Origin: Acidobacteriaceae bacterium
GTDB taxonomy: Bacteria > Acidobacteriota > Terriglobia > Terriglobales > Acidobacteriaceae
Direction of reading: 5' to 3'
Assembly: GCA_003140785.1 (NCBI GenBank)
Contig: PLKY01000237.1
Span: forward strand, 1-5,553
Length of the DNA: 5,553 nucleotides
The position numbers and the translations under genes were made by a program. Of the stretch, positions 1 to 5,553 are shown piece by piece. The notes under the pieces were generated by a model. That model ran no database searches. It saw nothing but the letters and a program-made list of their open reading frames with translations, and was not told the origin of the DNA. Each line of letters begins with the position of its first letter. The first letter of the stretch is position 1.

Positions 1-28
1 TGTTTATGAGATAGGTTCTAGCGCACAG

Positions 29-1288
29 TCAATTTGCAGCCATTTCCTCCAGAGCAGTTGAATGGTCGGCGGCAAACAGAAACTCCTGAAACACATCGTT
101 CGAAACCATGCGTCCGCGCGCGGTGAGGCGCACCGTTTTCCCGTCTGAAACGACCAGGTCAGACTTCACCAAGCGCTCTACCACTTTGAGAGCACGTGAG
201 ATCGCATCATCGCCAAATTCGCGCTTGAGGGCAGCTAGCTGCACGCCACGATTCAGCCGCAAACCCAGGAACCATGCTTCCTCCTGCTGCCTCTCGGGCG
301 AGAGCCACGCGATCTCTGCCGGTTGCGGACCGGAGAGATAGTCCTTCAGGTCTTCTACTGTCTTTGATCGCAAGATGTACCGCAATTCGCTTTTTCGCGC
401 CGGCTTGGATGTAGCATCTTTGGCGCGCAAAGCGGAAGAAGCGTCCAGGCCGAGCCCCAGGTATGGCCTCCGCTCCCAATAGCGCATGTTGTGTTGGGAC
501 TGGAAATCGTTCCGTGCGAAATTTGAAATTTCGTACTGTCGCAGTCCCGCCTTCTCAAGCCTTTCGATCGCTGTCTCGTACATCTGCGCGATCGCGTCGT
601 CGGTAGGAACCAACTCGGCATGGTAACGCTTCCCATTGCCCAGCAACTCCCGACCCAAACGGGAATCTTCATCCACTTCGAGCATGTAGACGCTAGCATG
701 GGGCACGCCGGTCTCGATCAGCACAGCAAGAGACTCATCCCATGAGGCGAAGGTCTGGCCGGCGAGACCGGCAATCAGGTCAATATTCAAGTTCGCGATT
801 CCCGCCGCCCGTAACCGCCGCAGATCGTCGAGAACCATTCGCCGGTTATGGAGACGCCCACTGACCTGCGCCTCGCGATTCACAAAGCTCTGCACCCCGA
901 GGCTCACGCGGTTCACACCAGCACACACCAACGCGCCGATGGTCTCGTCCGGAAGCTGACCTGGGGCGCATTCGACCGTTATCTCAGTGGTATTCTCAAT
1001 TTCGAATTCGGCTCGAATCGCGGCGAAGAGCTGGGCGATCAGCTCCGGCTCCAGCAGGCTCGGCGTTCCCCCGCCTAGATATACCGTGTCGACGGTCCGT
1101 GGCAGTTCTACACCCATCTCCGCTGCCCATGTGCCCGCACGCTTCAGGTCTTCGAGCAGCCGCTCGATATAGTGCGCGTGCTCGCTGGCCGGATAAACCC
1201 CGGAGGCGAAGTTGCAGTAGGTGCACTTGGAGCGGCAAAAAGGAATCGAGATATAAAGACCGAGTCGGTCGCTTTTCGCGCTTGCCAT
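29..1288 (-). CDS. hemW: HemW-like radical SAM protein (heme chaperone; often annotated coproporphyrinogen III oxidase-like)
   Basis: This 419-residue cytoplasmic protein carries the radical SAM signature C18-x3-C22-x2-C25 (IPFCRSKCTYCNF), which binds the [4Fe-4S] cluster. It also has the SAM-binding GGGTPS at 72-77, RVSLGVQSF at 127-135, NIDLIAGLAGQT at 168-179, YEISNFAR at 252-259 and HNMRYW at 266-271. The C-terminal HemN_C-type part has GLRLNRGV (342-349) and an RLTARGR...SNDVFQEFL ending. Known HemW proteins bind heme and deliver it to hemoproteins. They are not the true oxygen-independent coproporphyrinogen oxidase, although many databases call them that. The ATG is the only usable start: an in-frame TGA lies 15 bases upstream (1301-1303), and no other start codon precedes the cysteine motif. 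The Shine-Dalgarno is weak (GAAAG). At 419 residues it is somewhat longer than E. coli HemW (about 378). One oddity is that the GLG-x-x-A-H-S/G motif reads GLGLDASS (278-285), so the usual His is Ser. The gene is divergent from the phosphoesterase gene. Confidence 0.93.
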   Translation of the reverse strand: MASAKSDRLGLYISIPFCRSKCTYCNFASGVYPASEHAHYIERLLEDLKRAGTWAAEMGVELPRTVDTVYLGGGTPSLLEPELIAQLFAAIRAEFEIENTTEITVECAPGQLPDETIGALVCAGVNRVSLGVQSFVNREAQVSGRLHNRRMVLDDLRRLRAAGIANLNIDLIAGLAGQTFASWDESLAVLIETGVPHASVYMLEVDEDSRLGRELLGNGKRYHAELVPTDDAIAQMYETAIERLEKAGLRQYEISNFARNDFQSQHNMRYWERRPYLGLGLDASSALRAKDATSKPARKSELRYILRSKTVEDLKDYLSGPQPAEIAWLSPERQQEEAWFLGLRLNRGVQLAALKREFGDDAISRALKVVERLVKSDLVVSDGKTVRLTARGRMVSNDVFQEFLFAADHSTALEEMAAN

Positions 1289-1325
1289 AGATGAATTCTT
1301 TCACGAGATCGACGGTCCGCACCCT

Positions 1326-1338
1326 GCCCCACCGGGGC
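1326..1338. repeat. Short GC-rich perfect inverted repeat (5-bp stem, 3-base loop)
   Basis: GCCCC (1326-1330) pairs with GGGGC (1334-1338) around the loop ACC. It lies in the divergent intergenic region, about 18 bases upstream of the phosphoesterase Shine-Dalgarno. No T-tract follows on either strand, so it is not an intrinsic terminator. It could be a leader hairpin or an operator half-site, but a stem this short can occur by chance in GC-rich DNA. Confidence 0.3.
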
Positions 1339-1355
1339 CCATGCCAGAATGTAGG

Positions 1356-1362
1356 AAGGAGA
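1356..1362 (+). promoter_or_regulatory. Strong ribosome binding site that decides the phosphoesterase start (TTG 1369)
   Basis: AAGGAGA is near-identical to the anti-16S consensus. It ends 6 bases before an in-frame TTG at 1369-1371, an ideal spacing. The alternative ATG at 1291 has no purine-rich sequence ahead of it and sits two bases from the hemW start codon. Confidence 0.7.
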
Positions 1363-1368
1363 CCTGGG

Positions 1369-2490
1369 TTGAAAGCATGGCCAACTCTGGGCATTCTCAT
1401 TGTCCAGGCATTTCTTTGTCTTGCGCATTGGTTCCTTTATTTCACCTGGACCGCATTCTGGTGGCCGCTGAGTCCTGCGGCAACACTCGCCCTGAAATAT
1501 GCCCTCATTGGGCTTTCGGTGATCTTCGTCTTAGGGGCATTGCTCGGTTTCCGATTTACCAACTGGCTCGTCGCCTTCATTTATCAGATCGCCGCGGTCT
1601 GGCTCGGTCTGCTGAACTTTTTCTTTTGCGCGGCATGTCTCGCCTGGATCATCGACTTTGCGCTCCGCTTCGTGTTGCCGGGCAACGACCATCTTCGAGC
1701 ACGGCCTGCGATTGCGGGTGTTCTCTTCATTGCGGCGGTTGGTACCGGCATCTACGGAATTGTGAATGCGCGCGTGATTCGCATCCGCCGCGTACCTGTA
1801 AAACTGGAAACATTGCCCGATTCATGGCGCGGTAGAACAGCGCTGGTGATGAGCGATCTGCACCTGGGAAACATCAACGGTGTGCGATTTGCCCGCCGCA
1901 TCACCGAGATGGCCAAACAACTCAACCCTGATGTAATCTTCATCCCCGGCGATTTATTCGATGGCACCAAAGCGGGGCCGGAGAAAATCGCGGCCCCCTT
2001 ATTTGAACTGGCGCCGCCCTTTGGCGTTTTCTTCGTGTCGGGCAATCACGAGGAATTCGGCGGCGCCACGCACTATGCTGAGTCGCTCAAGCACGCCGGA
2101 TTTCATGTGCTCGACAACGAACGGGTCACCATCGATGGTTTGCAGATCGTCGGCGTGCCTTACGAGGTTTCGAATTATCCCCTCCGGCTCCGCCACATTC
2201 TTATGAGCCTCCATTTGAACGATGGCACCGCCATCATTTTGTTGCAGCACGTTCCCACGCGGCTGCCAGTCGTGGAACAGGCAGGTGTAAGTCTTCAGCT
2301 GAGCGGCCATACGCACGGAGGACAGGTCTTTCCTTTCTCATGGATTACTCGCAGGGCGTTCGGCAAATTCACTTATGGGCTGCAACGCTTCGGATCGCTG
2401 CAGGTGCTCACTTCGAGCGGCGCAGGCACGTGGGGACCGCCGATGCGCGTGGGAACCCATCCAGAGGTCGTCTTGCTCACCTTCGAGTAG
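1369..2490 (+). CDS. Membrane-anchored calcineurin-like metallophosphoesterase (YkuE/YaeI-like)
   Basis: From the TTG start the protein is 373 residues; the longest frame begins at ATG 1291 (399 residues). The N-terminal part is strongly hydrophobic, with about four membrane segments near residues 7-30, 44-62, 67-102 (one long or two short) and 113-134. A cytoplasmic or periplasmic phosphoesterase domain follows. All five metal-site motifs of the family are present: SDLHLG (D163, H165), GDLFDG (D195), GNHE (N226, H227), the isolated His in LQHVP (H294) and GHTHGGQ (H314, H316). A conserved-looking SSGAGTWGPPMR lies near 349-360. It should therefore be a functional dinuclear metal hydrolase of a phosphoester or pyrophosphate. 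The substrate is unknown; YkuE-type relatives act at the membrane or wall, and chlamydial LpxG, a lipid A pathway enzyme, has a comparable membrane-plus-MPE plan. The TTG is preferred because AAGGAG precedes it at proper spacing and the 26 extra residues look non-natural. The gene is followed after 62 bases by the GH42 gene. Confidence 0.88.
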   Translation: MKAWPTLGILIVQAFLCLAHWFLYFTWTAFWWPLSPAATLALKYALIGLSVIFVLGALLGFRFTNWLVAFIYQIAAVWLGLLNFFFCAACLAWIIDFALRFVLPGNDHLRARPAIAGVLFIAAVGTGIYGIVNARVIRIRRVPVKLETLPDSWRGRTALVMSDLHLGNINGVRFARRITEMAKQLNPDVIFIPGDLFDGTKAGPEKIAAPLFELAPPFGVFFVSGNHEEFGGATHYAESLKHAGFHVLDNERVTIDGLQIVGVPYEVSNYPLRLRHILMSLHLNDGTAIILLQHVPTRLPVVEQAGVSLQLSGHTHGGQVFPFSWITRRAFGKFTYGLQRFGSLQVLTSSGAGTWGPPMRVGTHPEVVLLTFE

Positions 2491-2520
2491 AGATGTTCTT
2501 ATAGTCCTTCCGATTTTTTG

Positions 2521-2537
2521 GAATCGACAATTGATTC
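2521..2537. repeat. Inverted repeat in GH42 leader (possible operator or leader hairpin)
   Basis: GAATCG (2521-2526) pairs with TGATTC (2532-2537) around the loop ACAAT: five Watson-Crick pairs plus one G-T. An alternative overlapping pairing, CGATT (2511-2515) with AATCG (2522-2526), is also possible. It sits 3-4 bases before the Shine-Dalgarno and could bind a regulator or mask translation. It has no terminator T-tract after it. Confidence 0.35.
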
Positions 2538-2540
2538 GAA

Positions 2541-2546
2541 AGAGGA
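2541..2546 (+). promoter_or_regulatory. Ribosome binding site of the GH42 gene
   Basis: AGAGGA ends six bases before ATG 2553, the expected spacing, and so supports this start. The signal peptide begins directly at this Met. Confidence 0.65.
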
Positions 2547-2552
2547 CGGTCT

Positions 2553-4730
2553 ATGCACGCACTTCGCAAGCGCAATTCTCTACTACTCGTCATTGCGGCG
2601 CTCATAGCCGTTTCGGCAGTCCGCGCACAGCAAGCAGGCAGCGGTTCGGCTGGAACCGGACCGGATCTCAATTTTCCCACCGTGCTCTACGGCGTGGCCT
2701 ACTACAACGAGTACATGCCCGGCGATCAAGTTGCCCGGCTCGATAAAGACATCGCCTTGATGAAGGCTGCCGGCCTGAATGTCGTACGCATGGGCGAGTC
2801 CACGTGGAGTCTGTGGGAGCCGGAAGATGGCCAATTCGAATATGCGTGGATGGACCGCGTCGTCGATACGATGGGAAAGGCCGGCATCAAGGTCATCCTC
2901 GGCACGCCGACTTATTCCATCCCCGCGTGGATGGCTCACCAGCATCCGGAGATTTTTGCAGAGCGGATTCCGCCTGGGCCGTTCGGCGGCAGACCAGTGC
3001 CGAGCGTGTACGGCATTCGCCAGAACATGGACACAGATTCGCCCGCATACCGCTTTTACGCCGAGCGCCTGATTCGGCACATCGTCGCGCATTACAAGGA
3101 CAATCCAACGGTGATCGGCTGGCAACTCGACAACGAGACCTCCAGTTACGATGCTGCCAATCCCGATGTATTCATCGGCTTTCAACACTACCTCGAGAAG
3201 AAATTTGGCACGCCTGAGGCGCTGAGCAAGGCATGGTTTCTGAACTACTGGGGCGAGAATCTGCACACCTGGGAAGACCTGCCCAGGCGCGATGGCACCA
3301 TCTCAACGGGATACAAGCTGGAGTGGTCGCGCTGGAGCCAGATGCGCGTCACCGACTTTCTGCATTGGCAGGCGGCTCTGGTACGCGAGTGCGCAGGAGC
3401 GCGGCAGTTTGTCACCACCGACTACGGTGGGATGATGAAACGCGACGTGAACGAAGGGGCCATCGCCGAAGCGCTCGACATCGTAGCCGACAACATTTAT
3501 CACGGCACGCAAGACCACTACGATGGGTCCTTTCAGGCTTTGCAGAGTGACTTTTCTCGCTCACTGAAACACGGAAATTTCCTGGTGACCGAGACCAACG
3601 CGCAGACAATCGGATGGACTTCGCAGAGCCAGTATCCCCCCTACGATGGGCAGCTGCGCGAGGATGTCTACACGTATCTGGCGAGCGGCGCGAACATGGT
3701 GGAGTACTGGCACTGGGCATCGATCGCGGCGAATCAGGAAACCTACTGGAAAGGTATTCTGTCGCACGACCTGGAGCCGAATCGCGAGTATGCCGAAATG
3801 AGCCGCACGGCACACGAGTTAGAGAAGGTCGGGCCGCATCTTGTCGGATTGAAGATTCATAATGATGTCGCAATTCTTTGGAGCCGCGATTCGGCCAACG
3901 CGATCAGCTTTATGCCTTATGGGGGCGGCGTGCCCGCGAGAAGCTGGACCGGGGAACCCGACGGCTACCTGTCCCTGGTGCAGCAAATGCACAAAGCGCT
4001 CTACGACCTGAATGTGGGCTCAGATTTTGTCTTCCCCGAGACGCAGGATTTTTCCGCCTACAAATTGCTCATCGTGCCCGCGCTATATATCGCCGACGAT
4101 GCGGTGTTGCAGCGGATCTCCGATTATGTAAAAAGTGGCGGGCACGTAGTGATGACGTTCAAGAGCGGATTCGCCAATGAGAACTCTGCGGTGCGCTGGG
4201 TGCGCGCGCCGGGCCCGCTGCGCGAGGCTGCAGGCTTGAGCTATCAGGAGTTTTCGAACCTGGAGCATCCGCTTGCCCTCAAGGGCGATCCCTTCCAGCT
4301 GGGGGATGCCAACAAGGTCCAGTACTGGGCTGAGTTTTTGATGCCCGAACACGCGAAGGCGCTCGCATACTATGACCATCCTTTCTTCGGGAAGTGGCCT
4401 GCGATTACTGAGAATCAATTCGGCTCCGGCACTTTGTTGTACGAGGGAACCTATCTTTCCGATGGGTTGCAAACGGCGATGCTGAAGCGGGCAGTCGGGG
4501 AAGCCGGGCTTACGAGCGGCGATCAGCAGCTTCCGGCGCGCCTTCATGTGCAGCACGGCATCAATCGCATGAGCAAACACGTGCACTATTACTTCAACTA
4601 CTCGGCCACTCCGCTCAAGTTCAGCTATGCGTATGGGGACGGCACCGATCTGCTGGAGGGAAAGGCCGTTGCGCACGGACAGGAAATCGAGATCGGGCCG
4701 TGGGACCTGGCCATTGTTGAGGAGCGCTAG
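2553..4730 (+). CDS. Secreted beta-galactosidase, glycoside hydrolase family 42
   Basis: The 725-residue protein begins with a Sec signal peptide: a basic n-region (MHALRKR), a hydrophobic core at 9-22, and likely cleavage after VRA (A25/Q26). The TIM-barrel catalytic domain (about 45-420) opens with YGVAYYNEYMP and contains NVVRMGESTWSLWEPEDGQF. GWQLDNE supplies the predicted acid/base E195. LVTETNAQ supplies the predicted nucleophile E347. A trimerisation-type middle domain (about 432-655) carries YKLLIVPALYIADD and GGHVVMTFKSGFANEN, both typical of GH42. A short beta C-terminal domain (about 660-725) ends in IGPWDLAIVEER. Known GH42 enzymes are retaining hydrolases of beta-galactosides. 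Here export suggests action in periplasm or medium on galactan or arabinogalactan fragments. Unusually for the family, many of whose members are cytoplasmic, it is exported. It also lacks the Cys cluster that binds zinc in some members (only one Cys, C280), and it has TETN where many members have a MEQ-like motif. Actual substrate preference is uncertain. The GH3 gene follows after 59 bases. Confidence 0.93.
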   Translation: MHALRKRNSLLLVIAALIAVSAVRAQQAGSGSAGTGPDLNFPTVLYGVAYYNEYMPGDQVARLDKDIALMKAAGLNVVRMGESTWSLWEPEDGQFEYAWMDRVVDTMGKAGIKVILGTPTYSIPAWMAHQHPEIFAERIPPGPFGGRPVPSVYGIRQNMDTDSPAYRFYAERLIRHIVAHYKDNPTVIGWQLDNETSSYDAANPDVFIGFQHYLEKKFGTPEALSKAWFLNYWGENLHTWEDLPRRDGTISTGYKLEWSRWSQMRVTDFLHWQAALVRECAGARQFVTTDYGGMMKRDVNEGAIAEALDIVADNIYHGTQDHYDGSFQALQSDFSRSLKHGNFLVTETNAQTIGWTSQSQYPPYDGQLREDVYTYLASGANMVEYWHWASIAANQETYWKGILSHDLEPNREYAEMSRTAHELEKVGPHLVGLKIHNDVAILWSRDSANAISFMPYGGGVPARSWTGEPDGYLSLVQQMHKALYDLNVGSDFVFPETQDFSAYKLLIVPALYIADDAVLQRISDYVKSGGHVVMTFKSGFANENSAVRWVRAPGPLREAAGLSYQEFSNLEHPLALKGDPFQLGDANKVQYWAEFLMPEHAKALAYYDHPFFGKWPAITENQFGSGTLLYEGTYLSDGLQTAMLKRAVGEAGLTSGDQQLPARLHVQHGINRMSKHVHYYFNYSATPLKFSYAYGDGTDLLEGKAVAHGQEIEIGPWDLAIVEER

Positions 4731-4747
4731 ATTCTCTTCCGCCCTGA

Positions 4748-4764
4748 TAGGATGATCTGTCCTA
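4748..4764. repeat. Inverted repeat between GH42 and GH3 genes
   Basis: TAGGAT (4748-4753) pairs with GTCCTA (4759-4764) around the loop GATCT: five Watson-Crick pairs plus a T-G pair. On the plus strand it is followed by A residues, not T. On the minus strand the T-run precedes it. Neither reading makes an intrinsic terminator. A regulator site or an mRNA processing hairpin between co-transcribed genes is possible. Confidence 0.35.
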
Positions 4765-4775
4765 AAAAAACGTTT

Positions 4776-4783
4776 GAGTGAGG
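4776..4783 (+). promoter_or_regulatory. Ribosome binding site of the GH3 gene
   Basis: GAGTGAGG ends six bases before ATG 4790. It supports that Met as the start, and a signal peptide begins directly from it. Confidence 0.6.
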
Positions 4784-4789
4784 TTTTCA

Positions 4790-5553
4790 ATGACGCAGAC
4801 TTTTTGCAGCGCCCGTAGTGGGATTGCGGCGCTCCTGCTCGTTTTGCTCGTGTGCATGAGTTGCCACAGTAACGCACAGCGCCCCCCACAGCCGGCGCCG
4901 CCCACGGGTCCCTGGATGAACGCGACTCTCTCGTCCGATGAGCGCGCAGACCTTGTGCTGAAAGAGATGACGCTCGACGAGAAAGTCGCTCTTCTCCACG
5001 GCGTCGGAATGCCCACCGACGAGCCGGTCACGCCTGAGAATGCGCCGTCGAATCGCGGTGTCGGCTACGCGGTCGGTGTTCCGCGACTGGGGATTCCGGG
5101 CATCGATATGAGCGATGCGGCCTATGGTGTGCGTTCCAGCGGCGTCAACGGACGCTATTCCACTGCCTTACCCGCGAATGTGGCAGCGGCGGCGAGTTGG
5201 GATCCCGATGCGGCGTTTGAATACGGCGCACTCATTGGGCGCGAACTGCGTGCGCAAGGCTTCAATATGTCGCTGGGCGGAGGCGTGAATCTTACACGCG
5301 ACCCGCGCAACGGACGCACATTTGAGTATCTGGGTGAGGACCCTGTTCTGGCGGGATCGCTGGTGGCCAAGCTCATTGAAGGAACGCAATCGGCGCACGT
5401 CATCGGCGACATCAAGCACTATGCCCTGAACGACCAGGAGAGCGGACGCAACGCGGTCAACATCAACATCGGCAAACGTGCGGCGCGCGAGAGCGACCTA
5501 CTTGCGTTCGAAATCGGCGTCACCAAGGGCCATCCCGCCGCCGTGATGTGTTC
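4790..5553 (+). CDS. Secreted glycoside hydrolase family 3 (beta-glucosidase/beta-xylosidase type), 5' part only
   Basis: The open frame runs off the right edge after 254 codons, roughly the first third of a typical 700-850-residue GH3 enzyme. Residues 1-29 form an export signal: R9, a Leu-rich core at 12-22, then CMSCHSNA. Signal peptidase I cleavage after SNA (A29/Q30) is plausible. C25 could be a lipoprotein Cys, but CMSC is a poor lipobox. A Pro-rich linker (31-41) leads to the GH3 N-terminal barrel: MTLDEKVALLHG (60-71), VPRLGIPGIDMSDAAYGVR (97-115), ALPANVAAAASWD (126-138), LTRDPRNGRTFEYLGEDP (168-185) and KHYALNDQESGR (209-220, with the substrate-binding Lys-His). The family removes terminal beta-glucosyl, xylosyl or related residues by a retaining mechanism. 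The catalytic nucleophile Asp and C-terminal domains lie beyond the window, so substrate and completeness cannot be judged. It follows the GH42 gene in the same direction and is probably its functional partner. Confidence 0.92.
   Translation, partial: MTQTFCSARSGIAALLLVLLVCMSCHSNAQRPPQPAPPTGPWMNATLSSDERADLVLKEMTLDEKVALLHGVGMPTDEPVTPENAPSNRGVGYAVGVPRLGIPGIDMSDAAYGVRSSGVNGRYSTALPANVAAAASWDPDAAFEYGALIGRELRAQGFNMSLGGGVNLTRDPRNGRTFEYLGEDPVLAGSLVAKLIEGTQSAHVIGDIKHYALNDQESGRNAVNINIGKRAARESDLLAFEIGVTKGHPAAVMC

Larger units (their letters stand above)
1289..1368. promoter_or_regulatory. Divergent intergenic region between hemW and the phosphoesterase gene
   Basis: These 80 bases separate the hemW start codon (minus strand) from the proposed TTG start of the plus-strand phosphoesterase, so promoters for both genes should lie here or overlap the gene ends. 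I could not identify a convincing -35/-10 pair on either strand. The region holds a GC-rich hairpin (1326-1338) and the phosphoesterase ribosome binding site (1356-1362). That it is regulatory is inferred from the divergent layout. Confidence 0.45.
2491..2552 (+). promoter_or_regulatory. Leader region of the GH42 gene
   Basis: This AT-richer 62-base gap lies between the phosphoesterase stop and the GH42 start. It contains a TATAGT hexamer (2500-2505) resembling a -10 box, but no good -35 at 16-18 bases: the nearest candidate, TTGCTC at 2473-2478, is 21 bases away. It also contains a T-run (2514-2519) and an inverted repeat at 2521-2537. Whether GH42 has its own promoter or is read from the phosphoesterase promoter cannot be decided from the sequence. 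Confidence 0.35.
4731..4789 (+). promoter_or_regulatory. Spacer between GH42 and GH3 genes
   Basis: This 59-base gap holds an inverted repeat (4748-4764), a run of seven A (4764-4770) and the GH3 Shine-Dalgarno. No credible -35/-10 pair is visible. The short spacing and same orientation favour co-transcription of the two glycosidases, with a separate promoter not excluded. Confidence 0.35.

Noticed and set aside
29..1288. Calling this gene hemN (oxygen-independent coproporphyrinogen III oxidase)
   Set aside because: The short N-terminus, the cysteine motif close to the start and the HNxxYW plus C-terminal pattern match the HemW branch, not true HemN, which has a longer N-terminal region and a different cysteine motif.
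996..1400. 134-codon minus-strand frame overlapping the hemW start, possibly an alternative upstream gene
   Set aside because: It lies out of frame with hemW over its conserved cysteine region, and its product shows no family features. The true hemW frame is uninterrupted.
1341..1835. 164-codon plus-strand frame overlapping the phosphoesterase gene
   Set aside because: It is a +1-type shadow of the phosphoesterase membrane region. The Shine-Dalgarno lies after, not before, its ATG, and no motif is visible.
2472..2505. TTGCTC...TATAGT as a sigma70 promoter for GH42
   Set aside because: The spacing is about 21 bases, well outside 16-18, and no better -35 is present. I do not call it a promoter.
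2583..3266. 227-codon minus-strand open frame inside the GH42 gene
   Set aside because: It is antisense to the signal peptide and catalytic barrel of GH42, with no recognisable domain. It is a coding shadow.
3412..3873. 153-codon minus-strand open frame within GH42
   Set aside because: The translation is rich in Arg, Ser and Pro, typical of an antisense shadow, and the plus strand encodes the GH42 nucleophile region here.
4748..4770. Hairpin plus homopolymer run as an intrinsic terminator after GH42
   Set aside because: The run following the stem is A on the plus strand, and on the minus strand the T-run precedes the stem. Neither orientation gives stem-then-U-tract.
4083..4889. 268-codon minus-strand open frame across the GH42 3' end and GH3 start
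   Set aside because: It is antisense to the well-supported GH42 C-terminal domain, crosses an intergenic region and shows no recognisable motif. Long antisense frames are common in GC-rich genes.
1..5553. A novel defence system, mobile element or CRISPR-like array
   Set aside because: All four coding regions belong to recognisable families, gaps are at most 80 bases, and no direct-repeat array, transposase, integrase or tRNA scar was seen.

Overview
The window is a compact, GC-rich bacterial chromosomal segment with one minus-strand gene and three plus-strand genes. Left to right these are a HemW-type radical SAM protein (minus), a membrane-anchored calcineurin-like metallophosphoesterase (plus), a secreted family 42 glycoside hydrolase (plus), and the N-terminal third of a secreted family 3 glycoside hydrolase (plus) cut by the right edge. 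The longest gap is about 80 bases, so no gene-free stretch exceeds 300 bases. I see no RNA gene, mobile element, CRISPR array or integration scar.

The organism is most likely a Gram-negative, plant-polymer-degrading heterotroph. The protein style (exported GH42 and GH3 enzymes with short Ala-rich signal peptides, and a HemW with a GLGLD-type motif) fits Acidobacteriota best. This is inference from motif resemblance, not a database match, and other soil phyla are possible.

Region by region: bases 1-28 are an empty flank. HemW occupies 29-1288, and its ATG is fixed by an in-frame stop 15 bases upstream. Bases 1289-1368 are a divergent intergenic region holding a GC-rich hairpin and a strong Shine-Dalgarno. 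That Shine-Dalgarno argues the phosphoesterase starts at a TTG (1369) and not at the upstream ATG (1291). The 62-base gap 2491-2552 and the 59-base gap 4731-4789 each carry a small inverted repeat with a 6-base arm and 5-base loop, ahead of the GH42 and GH3 genes respectively.

The two glycosidases are adjacent, codirectional and both exported. They probably act together outside the cytoplasm, the GH42 removing beta-galactosyl-type residues and the GH3 removing beta-glucosyl or beta-xylosyl-type residues from plant or microbial oligosaccharides. HemW and the phosphoesterase look like unrelated housekeeping or envelope genes. Nothing here clearly amounts to an undescribed system. The points most worth a second look are the atypical GH42 active-site context, the GH42-GH3 pair, the multi-pass membrane phosphoesterase, and a substituted conserved His in HemW.
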